Part shown: piece after piece, positions 53,051-63,732 of the stretch | How the letters are laid out: every line of letters starts with the position of its first letter | How positions within the stretch are numbered: the first letter of the stretch is position 1 | Source of the DNA: Roseibium sediminicola | GTDB lineage: Bacteria > Pseudomonadota > Alphaproteobacteria > Rhizobiales > Stappiaceae | DNA: 64,000 nt | Direction of reading: 5' to 3' | Assembly: GCF_023156505.1 (NCBI RefSeq) | Contig: NZ_JALNMJ010000005.1 | Coordinates: forward strand, 235,964 to 299,963 | Translations under genes and position numbers: made by a program | Notes under the pieces: generated by a model | What the model was told of the DNA's origin: nothing | The model's input: only the letters and a program-made list of their open reading frames with translations | Databases searched by the model: none

Positions 53051-55318
53051 ATGCGCAGCAACCTGGCCGGACCGCGCCTACTGCTCCGCCGGCTTCGCGA
53101 AGTCATGGCCGAGCCGATCACGGCGCAAGAACGACTCGACAAGATCGTGGTTCTGATCGCGTCGAACGTGGTGGCCGAGGTCTGTTCGGTTTACATCCTG
53201 CGCGCCGACGGCGTTCTCGAACTTTATGCCACCGAAGGTCTGAACCACGAGGCGGTCCACAACGCGTCGCTGCGCGTCGGTCAGGGCCTGGTCGGCCTTA
53301 TCGCCGCCGAAGCGCGGCCGCTCAACCTGCCCAATGCCAGCGCGCATCCCGGCTTCGCCTATCTGCCGGAGACGGGCGAAGAAGCCTATAATTCCTTCCT
53401 TGGCGTGCCGATCCTGAGAGCCGGGCGCACGCTTGGCGTTCTGGTTGTCCAGAACCAGTCCCACCGGACTTACCTGGAGGATGAGGTCGAGGCTCTGCAG
53501 ACCACCGCCATGGTGATCGCCGAGATGGTTGCCGCCGGCGAGCTGGAAGCGATCGCCCAGAAGGACACCGGCCTGGATCTGTCCCGTCCGATCACGTCCA
53601 GCGGTGTCGGCCTCGCCGAGGGCGTCGGCCTTGGCCATGTGGTGCTGCACGAACCGCGTGTTGTTGTCACCAACCTGATCGCCGAGGACGGCGACAAGGA
53701 AAAGAACCGGTTGGACGGCGCCATCAACCGCTTGCGGCTGTCGATCGACGATCTTTTGGCGAGCGGCGAAATCGCGGCGACCGGCGAGCACCGGGAAGTG
53801 CTCGAAGCCTATCGCATGTTTGCCTATGATCGTGGCTGGATCCGCAAGATCGAGGAAGCGATCAAGAACGGCCTTACCGCCGAGGCGGCCGTGGAAAAGG
53901 TGCAAAGCGACACCCGTGCCCGCATGCTGCGCCAGACCGATCCATACCTGCGTGAACGTCTGCACGACCTGGACGATCTGGCCCACAGGCTGATCCGTGA
54001 GCTGATGGGCCGCGAACACGGCCCTGGCAAGGACGAACTGCCCCAGGATGCCATCATCGTCGGCCGCAACATGGGGGCCGCCGAGCTTCTGGATTACGGC
54101 CGCGACCGGATCCGCGGCCTGGTGCTGGAGGAAGGCGGACCGACAAGCCACGTGACCATCGTCGCCCGCGCGCTCGGCATTCCGACCGTCGGACTGGTCG
54201 ACGATATTGTCAGCCTGGCCGATGGCGGCGATGCCATCATCGTCGATGGCGACAGTGGAGAGGTGCATCTGCGCCCCGCCGTCGATCTGGAAAACGCCTA
54301 TGCGGAAAAGGTCCGCTTCCGCGCCCGGCGTCAGGCGCAATACAGGCGCCTGCGCAACAAGCCATCCGTTACCAAGGACGGCGTCGAACTTTCCCTGCAG
54401 ATGAATGCCGGGCTGCTGGTCGACCTGCCGCATCTGGAGGAAGCGGGTGCCGCGGGCGTTGGCCTGTTCCGCACCGAACTGCAGTTCATGGTCGCCTCGA
54501 GCTTCCCGCGCATGCGCGAGCAGCAGGCGCAATACAGTCAGGTTCTGGACGCAGCCGGCCGCCGGCCGGTGACCTTCCGTTCGCTCGATATCGGCGGCGA
54601 CAAGGTCCTGCCCTATCTGCGCTCGATCCAGGAGGAAAATCCGGCCATGGGCTGGAGGGCGCTGCGGCTCGGCCTCGACCGGCCGGGCCTTTTGCGCACC
54701 CAGATCAGGGCATTGCTGCACGCGGCCGCCGGCCGCGACCTGAAGCTGATGTTCCCGATGGTGGCCGTGGTCGACGAATTCCTCCAGGCCAAGGCGCTGG
54801 TGGATAAGGAAATCAAGCATCTGCGCCGTCACGGCCACGCGACGCCGGAGAATGTCCGGCTCGGTGTGATGATCGAGGTGCCTTCGCTGCTGTTTCAGCT
54901 CGACGAGTTGATGAATTATGTCGATTTTGTCTCCGTCGGTTCCAACGATCTGTTCCAGTTTTTTTGCGCCGTCGACCGGGGCAACACGCGGGTCGCCGAC
55001 CGGTTCGACACGCTTGGCGTCGGCTTTCTCCGGGCCTTGAAATCCATCGTCGATGCCGCAAATAAGGCCCATGTCCCGGTGACGCTTTGCGGCGAACTGG
55101 CGGGGCGGCCGCTTGAGGCGATGGCCCTGATCGGTCTCGGCTATCGTGACCTGTCCATGTCGCCGGCGTCGCTGGGGCCCGTGAAGGCCATGCTGCGCAC
55201 GCTGGATGTCGGCCGATTGTCCGCGCGGCTGCTGCCGCGCCTGGAACCCGGCCACGACGACAGCAACATCCGCGATGTGCTCAAGCGCTTTGCGGCCGAA
55301 ACCGACGTTGCCCTTTAG
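53051..55318 (+). CDS. ptsP: PtsP, phosphoenolpyruvate-protein phosphotransferase of nitrogen PTS
   Basis: 755 residues from ATG 53051. N-terminal GAF domain (about 20-160), then PTS enzyme I modules: swivelling domain with phospho-His in GGPTSHVTIVARALGIP and the PEP-binding TIM barrel with GLFRTELQFM, SLDIGGDKVLPY, MIEVPSLLFQLDEL and FVSVGSNDLFQF. First step of the PTS-Ntr phosphate chain to NPr and EIIA-Ntr; GAF is the likely sensor. Confidence 0.96.
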   Translation: MRSNLAGPRLLLRRLREVMAEPITAQERLDKIVVLIASNVVAEVCSVYILRADGVLELYATEGLNHEAVHNASLRVGQGLVGLIAAEARPLNLPNASAHPGFAYLPETGEEAYNSFLGVPILRAGRTLGVLVVQNQSHRTYLEDEVEALQTTAMVIAEMVAAGELEAIAQKDTGLDLSRPITSSGVGLAEGVGLGHVVLHEPRVVVTNLIAEDGDKEKNRLDGAINRLRLSIDDLLASGEIAATGEHREVLEAYRMFAYDRGWIRKIEEAIKNGLTAEAAVEKVQSDTRARMLRQTDPYLRERLHDLDDLAHRLIRELMGREHGPGKDELPQDAIIVGRNMGAAELLDYGRDRIRGLVLEEGGPTSHVTIVARALGIPTVGLVDDIVSLADGGDAIIVDGDSGEVHLRPAVDLENAYAEKVRFRARRQAQYRRLRNKPSVTKDGVELSLQMNAGLLVDLPHLEEAGAAGVGLFRTELQFMVASSFPRMREQQAQYSQVLDAAGRRPVTFRSLDIGGDKVLPYLRSIQEENPAMGWRALRLGLDRPGLLRTQIRALLHAAAGRDLKLMFPMVAVVDEFLQAKALVDKEIKHLRRHGHATPENVRLGVMIEVPSLLFQLDELMNYVDFVSVGSNDLFQFFCAVDRGNTRVADRFDTLGVGFLRALKSIVDAANKAHVPVTLCGELAGRPLEAMALIGLGYRDLSMSPASLGPVKAMLRTLDVGRLSARLLPRLEPGHDDSNIRDVLKRFAAETDVAL

Positions 55319-55372
55319 CGCAATCCGGCGTAACCCACCGTCTTAACGAAATGGCCTGGAGAAACAGCGCGA

Positions 55373-56446
55373 ATGCTGGCGCGTCATAAACTCGATACCC
55401 TGCTGGACCGGTTCGCCGAGATCGAGCATCTGATGTCCGCAAATCCGGACCCGGCGGTCTATGTCAGGCTTTCGCGCGAATATGCCGGGCTGGAGCCGCT
55501 GGTCGCGAAGATCCGCGCGCTGATCAAGGCCGAGGCGGATCTGAAAGGCACCGAGACGTTGCTGGACGATCCGGAAACCGACGCGGAGATGCGCGAACTG
55601 GCCGAGATGGAGCGAGACGATCTGGCCGAAACAGTGGGCGCGCTCGTCAAGGAGGTGCAGATCGGTCTGCTGCCCAAGGACGAGGCGGATGCCAATGACG
55701 CCATCCTGGAAGTGCGCGCCGGTACCGGCGGCGACGAGGCCGCGTTGTTTGCCGGCGACCTGTTCCGCATGTATCAGCGTTACGCCGAATTGCAGGGCTG
55801 GAAGGTGGAGATCCTGTCCGCCAGCGAAGGCGAGGTCGGCGGCTACAAGGAAGTGATCGCCTCGGTCTCCGGAGACAACGTCTTTGCCCGCCTGAAATTC
55901 GAGTCCGGCGTGCACCGGGTCCAGCGCGTGCCGGCCACCGAATCCGGCGGGCGCATTCACACCTCCGCGGCGACCGTGGCCGTGCTGCCGCAGGCCGAGG
56001 ATGTCGATATCGATATTTCGGACAGCGACCTCAGGATTGATACGTTCCGTGCTTCGGGCGCCGGTGGCCAGCACGTCAACACGACGGATTCGGCCGTGCG
56101 CATCACCCATATTCCGACCGGCATCGTCGTGGCCGTCCAGGACGAGCGCTCGCAGCACAAGAACAAGGCCCGGGCGATGCAGCTGCTGCGCGCGCGCATC
56201 TATGACGAGGAACGCGAACGCGCCGCCAGCGAACGCACGGAAGCGCGCCGGCTCCAGGTCGGCTCCGGCGACCGCTCGGAGCGGATCCGGACCTACAATT
56301 TCCCGCAAGGCCGCGTCACCGATCACCGGATCGGGCTGACGCTGTACAAGCTCGACCAGATCGTTGCCGGCGAAGCGCTTGGCGAGGTCATCGATGCGTT
56401 GATCATGGATCATCAGGCAAGCCTGCTTGCTTCCGAAGAGGCCTGA
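55373..56446 (+). CDS. prfA: Peptide chain release factor 1
   Basis: 357 residues from ATG 55373. Codon-recognition PxT-like region and the catalytic GGQ motif in [20 protein letters not shown]. Releases peptides at UAA and UAG. The GGQ glutamine is methylated by the PrmC encoded right after it; the two are separated by four bases. UAG reading matters here because an interrupted gene in this window is closed by a UAG. Confidence 0.97.
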   Translation: MLARHKLDTLLDRFAEIEHLMSANPDPAVYVRLSREYAGLEPLVAKIRALIKAEADLKGTETLLDDPETDAEMRELAEMERDDLAETVGALVKEVQIGLLPKDEADANDAILEVRAGTGGDEAALFAGDLFRMYQRYAELQGWKVEILSASEGEVGGYKEVIASVSGDNVFARLKFESGVHRVQRVPATESGGRIHTSAATVAVLPQAEDVDIDISDSDLRIDTFRASGAGGQHVNTTDSAVRITHIPTGIVVAVQDERSQHKNKARAMQLLRARIYDEERERAASERTEARRLQVGSGDRSERIRTYNFPQGRVTDHRIGLTLYKLDQIVAGEALGEVIDALIMDHQASLLASEEA

Positions 56447-56450
56447 TCCG

Positions 56451-57317
56451 GTGGAGATCGGCCAGCTCTATCGATCCGTGCGCGACCGGTTCCGTGCGGC
56501 CGGCCTGGAGACGCCGGAGCTGGACGCAAAATTGCTGGTCAGCGCCGCGCTGGAGATTTCCCTGTCCGCTCTGGTGCTACAGGAGCACGATCGGGCGGGT
56601 GATGCGGCCATTGCGCTCGCCGAGGGGCATGCGCTCAAACGTCTGGGCGGCGTGCCGGTCGGACGCATTCTCGGTGAGCGCGACTTCTATGGCCGCCGAT
56701 TTCTCCTGAATGACGCTACGCTCGAGCCGCGGCCGGATACCGAAACCCTGATCGAGGCGGTGCTCGGCCGCTGCGATCCGGACGAGGCTCTGCTTTTTTG
56801 CGATATCGGCACCGGCACCGGAGCGATCGCGGTGACGCTGCTGGCGGAGCTGCCGGCGAGCCGGACGATCGCAGTCGACCTGTCTGTTGACGCACTTCAC
56901 TGCGCGTACCGTAATGCGGACCTGCATGGTGTTGCGGACCGTCTTTTGCCGGTCTGCGCGGACTATACCGCTGCCCTGAGACCGGCGCAGGACGACCTGT
57001 CGCGGGAAAGCCTGGATTGGGTGGTCAGCAACCCGCCCTATATTCGTTCCTCGGTGTTGGGGGAGCTGAGCCGTGAAGTGATTCAGCACGATCCGCTTTT
57101 GGCTCTGGACGGCGGTGACGACGGTCTGGAGGCCTACAGGATCATTGTTGCAGATGCGGCACACCTCTTGCGCAAAGATGGCCACATCGCCCTTGAAATC
57201 GGCTTCGATCAGGCGGCGGATTTGAAAAAACAGCTGCGTCATCATGGCTTTGGAGCGATTGAAATCATTAGGGATCTTTCCGGAAACGACCGGGTCGTGC
57301 TGGCGCGGAAGTTATAA
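56451..57317 (+). CDS. prmC: Release-factor glutamine methyltransferase
   Basis: 288 residues from GTG 56451, just after the prfA stop; TTG 56427 in the same frame would overlap prfA. SAM-binding LFCDIGTGTGAIAVTLL and catalytic NPPY in WVVSNPPYIRSS, near residue 190. Methylates the glutamine of the GGQ motif in RF1 and RF2. Confidence 0.94.
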   Translation: MEIGQLYRSVRDRFRAAGLETPELDAKLLVSAALEISLSALVLQEHDRAGDAAIALAEGHALKRLGGVPVGRILGERDFYGRRFLLNDATLEPRPDTETLIEAVLGRCDPDEALLFCDIGTGTGAIAVTLLAELPASRTIAVDLSVDALHCAYRNADLHGVADRLLPVCADYTAALRPAQDDLSRESLDWVVSNPPYIRSSVLGELSREVIQHDPLLALDGGDDGLEAYRIIVADAAHLLRKDGHIALEIGFDQAADLKKQLRHHGFGAIEIIRDLSGNDRVVLARKL

Positions 57318-57678
57318 TTGCGCCGTTTTGATCCAATGGCGAAAAAGCGCTTGGAAATCGTGACGGAAACGGGTAGGTTGCCCTTGCCGAGACCGGAGAT
57401 GTGATCAGCGTTCAGCGGGGCATGCGCATCCGGCAGCGTGGGGACGGGCGCACTTTCAGCGTTCTGGAAGCCGTTGCATATCGGACTATCCGGTGTTTAC
57501 GGACTGTCGAAGAAATGACAAACGCGTGGGCCAGTGGCCTTTAACGCGCTGCGTATGTTTTCAATGACAGCCGCGAACCAGCACGGTTGGTTTCGGTGGC
57601 TATTTCGTATCGGTTTATGCAATTCCGATGTTGGGTCGGCGTAATGCTGACCGCCGTTCCGCAAGAGAAAACGGCAGG
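57318..57678. other. 361-bp gap between prmC and the DUF4167 gene
   Basis: Contains no convincing gene. One short frame, GTG 57401 to TAA 57544 (47 codons), has GGAG-like bases in front and no stop, but no recognisable motif or clear codon preference, so it is not called. The region presumably holds the DUF4167 promoter and a leader; no strong hairpin was seen. Confidence 0.5.
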
Positions 57679-58398
57679 ATGAGACCAGGAAATCAGAGCA
57701 ATAAGCGTATGCGCGGGCGGGGCCGCAAGGGCCCGAATCCGCTAACCCGGACTTACGAATCCAACGGTCCTGATGTGAAAATCCGCGGCACGGCGATGCA
57801 TATTGCGGAAAAGTATCAGCAGCTTGCCCGTGATGCCCAGGCATCCGGGGACCGGGTGATGTCTGAAAACTACAATCAGCACGCGGAGCATTATCTGCGC
57901 ATCGTTGCCGCCGCTCAGCCGCAGCAGCAACCCGCGATGCAGTCAAATGCGCGCCAAGACGGTGACGAAGGCAGCGACATGGCACCGGCGCACACCAATG
58001 GCCATGCCAATGGCGGTGAGCGTGCCCAGCAGGAAGCCGCCGCCTCGGACAGCGACCTGATGGATGCCGACAGCCCGCAGCCCTTTATCGAGGACATGCC
58101 TGTCATCGATCAGGAAGGCAAGGTGAACGGCGCCGGCCAGAAGGCTGAAGCCGGTGAGGAGCAGGCGGAAGACAAACCGCGCCGCCGCACCCGCACACCG
58201 CGGACGCGCGCGCCGCGCCGCGCCGCTTCGGATACCGCCAATGACGATGGCGCGGCCGACGCGGCGCCTGAGGATGTGGAAGCCGCCAATGGCGGCGACG
58301 GCGAGGAAGCGGCGAAACCGCGCCGCCGGACAACGCGTCCGCGCCGCACCAAGGCCGCTGACGAGGCTCCGGCCGAAGCAGTGCCCGCAAGCGACTGA
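57679..58398 (+). CDS. DUF4167 protein with basic/acidic tail
   Basis: 239 residues from ATG 57679. The N-terminal DUF4167 block RPGNQSNKRMRGRGRKGPNP is followed by TRTYESNGPDVKIRGTAMHIAEKYQQLARDAQASGD in the conserved region. After about residue 95 it turns into a low-complexity tail with long acidic stretches and three Arg-Pro-rich basic clusters. Small RNA- or nucleic-acid-binding character is plausible. Function of the family unknown; position between prmC and clpB is conserved in Rhizobiales. Confidence 0.88.
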   Translation: MRPGNQSNKRMRGRGRKGPNPLTRTYESNGPDVKIRGTAMHIAEKYQQLARDAQASGDRVMSENYNQHAEHYLRIVAAAQPQQQPAMQSNARQDGDEGSDMAPAHTNGHANGGERAQQEAAASDSDLMDADSPQPFIEDMPVIDQEGKVNGAGQKAEAGEEQAEDKPRRRTRTPRTRAPRRAASDTANDDGAADAAPEDVEAANGGDGEEAAKPRRRTTRPRRTKAADEAPAEAVPASD

Positions 58399-58442
58399 TC
58401 GTGTGAGCGGTCCGTCAGGCCGGTGAAAGCCACAGATGATAG

Positions 58443-58470
58443 AACGGCGCCCTTCTGGGCGCCGTTTTTG
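58443..58470 (+). terminator. Terminator after the DUF4167 gene
   Basis: AACGGCGCCC (58443-58452), loop TTCT, GGGCGCCGTT (58457-58466), then TTTG; a perfect 10-bp stem. Confidence 0.85.
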
Positions 58471-58510
58471 TTTGTGCCCGCAGATTTTTTCGGTTGAAGT
58501 GGTCCGGGGC

Positions 58511-58539
58511 CTTTTGTGATGAAATTGCAACACTATATT
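58511..58539 (+). promoter_or_regulatory. Candidate clpB promoter
   Basis: CTTTTG (58511-58516), 17 bases, TATATT (58534-58539), about 105 bp before the clpB ATG. clpB promoters are commonly read by the heat-shock sigma factor, but this match is imperfect and the sigma class is uncertain. Confidence 0.3.
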
Positions 58540-58643
58540 AGGAGAGCGGTGCTCATGGAGGCTGCACGGATGCCCGGTTCAGGGGGCCGTATCCAAGATC
58601 GTTCCCCACGCTTCGGGTGGTGCGAACGGGCAGGAGGTAACTT

Positions 58644-61241
58644 ATGAACTTTGAGAAATACACTGAGCGTGCACGCGGCTTCGTGCAGTCCGCTCAGACC
58701 TTTGCGTTGGGGCGGGGCCACCAGCAATTCACGCCCGAACATATTCTGAAAGTGCTTCTGGATGACCCGGAAGGCATGGCCAGCGGCCTGATCGACCGCG
58801 CCGGGGGCAATGCCAAGGCGCTGAAGGGCGACCTGGAAGGTCTACTGGACAAGATGCCGAAGGTGTCCGGCGGCGCCGGCCAGCTCTATATGGGCCAGGC
58901 CACGGCGCGCCTGTTCGAGCAGGCCGAAAAGATTGCCGACAAGGCCGGCGACAGTTTTGTCACCGTGGAACGGCTCTTGCTGGCACTGGCCATGGACGGC
59001 GACAGCGAGGCCGGCAAGCTGATGAAGCGCCACGGCGTCACACCGAATGCGCTGAACGAGGCGATCAACCAGTTGCGCCAGGGCCGTACGGCCGACAGCG
59101 CCACAGCAGAAAACCAGTATGAAGCCTTGAAAAAATATGCACGCGATCTGACCCAGGTGGCTCGCGAAGGCAAACTCGACCCGGTGATCGGCCGCGACGA
59201 GGAAATCCGCCGCACCATCCAGGTGCTGTCGCGCCGCACCAAGAACAATCCGGTGCTGATCGGTGAACCCGGCGTCGGCAAGACGGCCATTGCCGAGGGC
59301 CTTGCGCTCCGGATCGTCAATGGCGACGTGCCGGAATCCCTCAAGGACAAACAGCTGCTCGCCCTCGATATGGGCTCGCTGATTGCCGGCGCGAAATACC
59401 GCGGTGAATTCGAGGAACGCCTGAAGGGTGTGCTTGGCGAGGTCGAGGCCGCCGCCGGCAAGATCATTCTGTTCATCGACGAGATGCACACGCTGGTCGG
59501 TGCCGGCAAGGCGGATGGCGCTATGGATGCCTCCAATCTGCTTAAGCCCGCGCTGGCGCGTGGCGAACTCCACTGTGTCGGCGCGACGACGCTCGACGAA
59601 TACCGCAAGCATGTCGAAAAGGACGCCGCGCTTGCCCGGCGGTTCCAGCCGGTCTTTGTCACCGAACCGACGGTGGAAGACACGGTGTCGATCCTGCGCG
59701 GCATCAAAGAGAAATACGAGCTTCACCACGGCGTGCGCATCACCGACAGTGCGATTGTGTCCGCCGCGTCGCTGTCGAACCGCTACATCACCGACCGGTT
59801 CCTGCCGGACAAGGCCATCGACCTCATGGACGAAGCCGCCAGCCGGCTGCGGATGCAGGTGGATTCAAAGCCCGAGGAACTGGACGAACTGGACCGCCGG
59901 ATCATCCAGCTGAAGATCGAGCGCGAGGCCCTGAAAGCCGAAAGCGACGAAGCCGCCCGTGACCGGCTGGTCAAGCTGGAAAAGGAACTGACGGATCTCG
60001 AAGAACAGTCCCAGGGGCTGACCAGCCGCTGGCTGGGCGAGAAGGAAAAGCTGAACCTTGAGCAGAAGATCAAGGAGCAGCTGGAACAGGCGCGAATCGA
60101 TCTGGAAATCGCTCAGCGTCGCGGCGATCTCGCCAAGGCTGGCGAACTCGCCTATGGCGTGATCCCGGATCTTGAGCGGAAACTGGAAGAGGCCGAAGCC
60201 TCGGAAGATGCAGATGCCATGGTCGACGAGGCGGTGACCCCGCCCCATATCGCCCAGGTGGTGTCCAAGTGGACCGGCATTCCGGTCGACAAGATGCTGG
60301 AAGGCGAGCGGGACAAGCTGCTGCGGATGGAAGATGTGCTGGCGGGCCGCGTGATCGGCCAGGCCGAAGCCATCCATGCGGTTTCGACCGCGGTCCGCCG
60401 TGCGCGCGCCGGCCTGCAGGATCCCAACCGGCCGATCGGCTCGTTCATGTTCTTGGGCCCCACCGGTGTCGGCAAGACCGAACTGACCAAGGCGCTGGCC
60501 GCGTTCCTGTTCGACGATGACAGCGCGATGGTGCGCATCGACATGTCGGAATATATGGAAAAGCACTCCGTTTCCCGGCTGATCGGCGCGCCCCCGGGCT
60601 ATGTCGGTTACGAGGAAGGCGGGGCCTTGACCGAAGCCGTGCGCCGGCGGCCCTATCAGGTGGTCCTGTTCGACGAGATCGAAAAGGCCCATGGCGATGT
60701 CTTCAACGTGCTCCTGCAGGTTCTGGACGACGGCCGGTTGACCGACGGTCAGGGCCGCACCGTCGACTTCCGCAACACGCTGATCATCATGACGTCGAAC
60801 CTTGGTGCCGAGTATCTGGTCAACCAGCCGGAAGGCCAGGACACCGACGCGGTGCGGGACGAGGTCATGGGCACGGTGCGCGGCCATTTCCGGCCCGAGT
60901 TCCTGAACCGTCTCGACGAGATCGTGCTGTTCCACCGCCTGCAGCGGGCCCAGATGGCCGACATCGTCAAGATCCAGCTGGAGCGCCTGCGCATGCTGCT
61001 CACCGACCGCAAGATCACGCTGCAGCTGGACGATGGCGCGCTCGGCTGGCTGGCGCAGAAGGGCTATGAGCCGGCCTATGGCGCCCGTCCGCTGAAACGG
61101 GTGATTCAGAAGGATCTGCAGGACCCGCTTGCGGAAAAACTGCTGGCGGGCGAGATCCTCGATGGTCAGACGGTGCATGTCTCGGCCGGTGCGGACCGGC
61201 TGATCTTCCAGGTGGACGGTGCGGAAAGCGCCGCTGCCTGA
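58644..61241 (+). CDS. clpB: ClpB disaggregase ATPase
   Basis: 865 residues from ATG 58644 with AGGAGGTAAC in front. N domain (about 1-150), first AAA+ domain with [20 protein letters not shown], long coiled-coil middle domain (about 400-530) with the DnaK-docking region, and second AAA+ domain with [17 protein letters not shown] and the arginine finger region. With DnaK it resolves protein aggregates. A hairpin terminator follows. Confidence 0.97.
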   Translation: MNFEKYTERARGFVQSAQTFALGRGHQQFTPEHILKVLLDDPEGMASGLIDRAGGNAKALKGDLEGLLDKMPKVSGGAGQLYMGQATARLFEQAEKIADKAGDSFVTVERLLLALAMDGDSEAGKLMKRHGVTPNALNEAINQLRQGRTADSATAENQYEALKKYARDLTQVAREGKLDPVIGRDEEIRRTIQVLSRRTKNNPVLIGEPGVGKTAIAEGLALRIVNGDVPESLKDKQLLALDMGSLIAGAKYRGEFEERLKGVLGEVEAAAGKIILFIDEMHTLVGAGKADGAMDASNLLKPALARGELHCVGATTLDEYRKHVEKDAALARRFQPVFVTEPTVEDTVSILRGIKEKYELHHGVRITDSAIVSAASLSNRYITDRFLPDKAIDLMDEAASRLRMQVDSKPEELDELDRRIIQLKIEREALKAESDEAARDRLVKLEKELTDLEEQSQGLTSRWLGEKEKLNLEQKIKEQLEQARIDLEIAQRRGDLAKAGELAYGVIPDLERKLEEAEASEDADAMVDEAVTPPHIAQVVSKWTGIPVDKMLEGERDKLLRMEDVLAGRVIGQAEAIHAVSTAVRRARAGLQDPNRPIGSFMFLGPTGVGKTELTKALAAFLFDDDSAMVRIDMSEYMEKHSVSRLIGAPPGYVGYEEGGALTEAVRRRPYQVVLFDEIEKAHGDVFNVLLQVLDDGRLTDGQGRTVDFRNTLIIMTSNLGAEYLVNQPEGQDTDAVRDEVMGTVRGHFRPEFLNRLDEIVLFHRLQRAQMADIVKIQLERLRMLLTDRKITLQLDDGALGWLAQKGYEPAYGARPLKRVIQKDLQDPLAEKLLAGEILDGQTVHVSAGADRLIFQVDGAESAAA

Positions 61242-61265
61242 GCTGGCCTTCAGAGCTGAAACCAA

Positions 61266-61298
61266 AAAAGCCCGCGGACTTCCGGTCCGCGGGCTTCT
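61266..61298. terminator. Bidirectional terminator between clpB and the M23 gene
   Basis: AAGCCCGCGGAC (61268-61279), loop TTCCG, GTCCGCGGGCTT (61285-61296); flanked by an A run on the left and TCTTC on the right, so it can serve both convergent genes. Confidence 0.85.
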
Positions 61299-61318
61299 TC
61301 ATGTCTGGGCGAAAAGGA

Positions 61319-63298
61319 TCAGTTGACGGCGGCGATCCGCGAAGGCTTGCGCGCCCGGTCGAGTAGGGTCTCGACCCGGTAGCGCTCGGTCTCGAAGGCA
61401 GTGCGCATTTCGCCGTCCAGGGTCCGGCCCTTGGGCAGCTTGATACGCATCGGGTCCATGTAGCGGCCGTTGACCAGCACTTCGTAGTGAAGGTGCGGGC
61501 CGGTCGACAGGCCGGTGGAACCGACATAGCCGATGATCTGGCCCTGGGTGACGCGGCTGCCTTCCTGAATGCCTTTGGCGAAGCCGGTCATGTGATTGTA
61601 GGTGGTGGTGTAGCCGTTGGTATGGCGCAGCTCGATGCGGCGGCCATAGCCGGAACTCCAGCCGGCCTTTTCGATGACGCCATTGCCGGCCGCCATGATC
61701 GGCGTGCCGCGCGGCGCGGACCAATCGACGCCGCGGTGCATCTTGGTGTAGCCGTGGATCGGGTGCCGGCGCATGCCGAAGCCGGAGCGGAACTTGCCGC
61801 CATTGAGGGGCTTGCGGATCAGGAATTTCTTGGCGCTCTGGCCGGAGGCGTCGTAAAAATCGGTGACGCCGTCATCCGGCGTGCGATACCGGTAGAATTC
61901 GCGGGTCGTGTTGCCGGTGTTCAGGGCCGCGTAAAGGATCTTCGGACCGCTGTTTTCATCGCCTTCCGTAAAGAACAGTTCCAGCGCGTCGCCAGGCTGG
62001 ACGCGGGCGTTGAAGTCCACATCGAAGGAGAACATGCGCACCAGATCGTTGATGATCTCTTCCGGCATGTCCTGCTCAAGGGCGGTCTGGTAGAGGCTGT
62101 CATAAATGGCTGGCGTCGGGCCGCCATAAGACACCCGGTCGGCTTCCTCGAACGCGTCGGCAAGGAAGGTGCTGGGTTCCTCGGCCTCGATATACTCGCC
62201 GCTGTCGGAGCGGGCGACGGTCGCCCGGTGTTCGGTGTTCTCGTAGATGCTGACCCGTTCCGGGCGCATCCGTTCCAGGTTGTCCGGCGACGGGGCATAG
62301 GCGATCCGCAGGCGCTGACCCTCCGCCAGTTCGCCAATGCCGAACAGGCTTTCGAAGGCGCCCGAAATGCCTTGGGCCTCGGCTTGGGTCGCATCGTAAT
62401 CCATCAGGATGTCGACAAGGTCGGCTCCCTGGGTTACCGGGACGATGCTTTCGTCCATGCCGGCAAAGCGGATATCCTCGTCCTGTTTGGAGACGAAGGA
62501 GACGTTTTCCGGCGTGATGCGCACGGCGTAGCGTTCCAGGTCCGGCTGCAGCGCGAGATTGAAATCGAACCGGCCCGGGTCGACCAGCGTCTTGGCCGCC
62601 ATCTCAACCGCGTCGATAGAAAGCGTGCGGGCGGTATCGCGCACGGCCAGTTCCACTTCGGTTTCGGAGGGTGTTGCGTCCGGGTCGATGGCTGCGCTGG
62701 AGGCGGGGAAGGGCGTCAGCGAGATGCTGACTTCGCTTTCCAGCTTGGCGCCATATACGGAATCGGCCAGCAAGGAGGTGCCCGCAGCTTGGCCGCCGAA
62801 ATCCTGGCCGTCATCGTCATTATGGTCGGCGAACATGTTCAGCGGATTGAAGCTCGGGATCCGGTCGGCGAGTTCGGGATCCTTGCGGGTCGCAAGGGAG
62901 GCACTGACAAACACATGCGGTTGAACGCGGATCAGGTCCCTGTCGCCGTCGCGAGTGACCACATTCACATCGATCACGTGTTTGGAGGAATATTCAGCCG
63001 CGGTGCGCAGCACCCTGTCGCCCTTGCTGCTGCCGCCGCCGGATTTGGCGAACCCGTTTAGATAGGCATCGGGGGACGTGGCGGCTTCGACACTATACTG
63101 GCCGTCGAGCGCGGCCATCAGCGCTCCACCCATCAGCACGAGCGAGGTGACCCCGGTCAGGACGGTGCCCGCGAGCCAGCGCAAGGACACCTGGCGCCGG
63201 TCGGACATTCCGCTGCGACCTTCATAGCCGCGCAAGGGCGGTTCATCGCCCAGCTCGACACGATGTGCCTGTGCGCTATGGAAAGGGCCAAAATGCAT
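61319..63298 (-). CDS. M23-family membrane-anchored peptidoglycan endopeptidase
   Basis: 659 residues from ATG 63298. Short cytoplasmic N terminus with LGDEPPL, one membrane span (RWLAGTVLTGVTSLVLMGGA, about 40-60), a long periplasmic region, then the LytM/M23 domain near the C terminus. Zinc ligands are present: RSGFGMRRHPIHGYTKMHRGVDW and TGPHLHYEV. Cuts peptidoglycan crosslinks. The start with the LGDEPPL segment matches homologues better than the later ATG 63208. Confidence 0.92.
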   Translation of the reverse strand: MHFGPFHSAQAHRVELGDEPPLRGYEGRSGMSDRRQVSLRWLAGTVLTGVTSLVLMGGALMAALDGQYSVEAATSPDAYLNGFAKSGGGSSKGDRVLRTAAEYSSKHVIDVNVVTRDGDRDLIRVQPHVFVSASLATRKDPELADRIPSFNPLNMFADHNDDDGQDFGGQAAGTSLLADSVYGAKLESEVSISLTPFPASSAAIDPDATPSETEVELAVRDTARTLSIDAVEMAAKTLVDPGRFDFNLALQPDLERYAVRITPENVSFVSKQDEDIRFAGMDESIVPVTQGADLVDILMDYDATQAEAQGISGAFESLFGIGELAEGQRLRIAYAPSPDNLERMRPERVSIYENTEHRATVARSDSGEYIEAEEPSTFLADAFEEADRVSYGGPTPAIYDSLYQTALEQDMPEEIINDLVRMFSFDVDFNARVQPGDALELFFTEGDENSGPKILYAALNTGNTTREFYRYRTPDDGVTDFYDASGQSAKKFLIRKPLNGGKFRSGFGMRRHPIHGYTKMHRGVDWSAPRGTPIMAAGNGVIEKAGWSSGYGRRIELRHTNGYTTTYNHMTGFAKGIQEGSRVTQGQIIGYVGSTGLSTGPHLHYEVLVNGRYMDPMRIKLPKGRTLDGEMRTAFETERYRVETLLDRARKPSRIAAVN

Positions 63299-63703
63299 GA
63301 ATACCTATCCGGTCCTTATATATATGTGTTCCAAGGGGCGGGACCCCGTGGCCGGAAGCTGCGGGGTCTTTATCGCCAGAGGCAAACATAGCAGATCCTG
63401 CTAAATGCAGTGTTTGATTTAAAACGTCAATTGTTTCTGCTGACCGGGCGCGCCGTCCGCTCCCGCCTAGCCTGTCGTTAAGATCAGAATTTGGCCGTTC
63501 TGTGGTCGAGTTCGGGTGGCGGGCAGGCTTATGTAAATCGGGTTCGCAGGGAGGCGGGGGCTTGCCGCAAAATAATTTGTTCTGGACCAGCCGGATCCGT
63601 GCGGTTTCGAGGGGGAGAACGCTGGCAGTAAAGTATTAAAGGCTGAATTTTCAAGGGAAATCGGGGTGTTCAGCCTTCTGTGAATCTTTTTTGACAAAGT
63701 CTG
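63299..63703. other. 405-bp gap upstream of the rRNA promoter
   Basis: Between the M23 start and the rRNA promoter. AT-rich stretch around 63400-63430, otherwise no gene. A minus-strand frame through 63467-63859 crosses the promoter and is not coding-like. Upstream AT-rich DNA may include rrn activator contacts; no specific site was identified. Confidence 0.5.
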
Positions 63704-63732
63704 TTGACTCCCGATCAGGCCCTGCGTATAAC
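63704..63732 (+). promoter_or_regulatory. Ribosomal RNA operon promoter
   Basis: TTGACT (63704-63709), exactly 17 bases, TATAAC (63727-63732), followed by a GC-rich discriminator GCCCTCC. This is close to the sigma-70 consensus and has the discriminator expected of a ppGpp-controlled rrn promoter. It precedes the leader described next. Confidence 0.85.

Noticed and set aside
53078..55255. 725-codon minus-strand frame opposite ptsP
   Set aside because: Shadow of the real PtsP frame, with high-His/Gln/Arg composition typical of reverse frames of GC-rich genes.
57401..57544. 47-codon frame after prmC
   Set aside because: Lacks conserved motif, unclear ribosome site, and no supporting neighbour; reported only as part of the gap.
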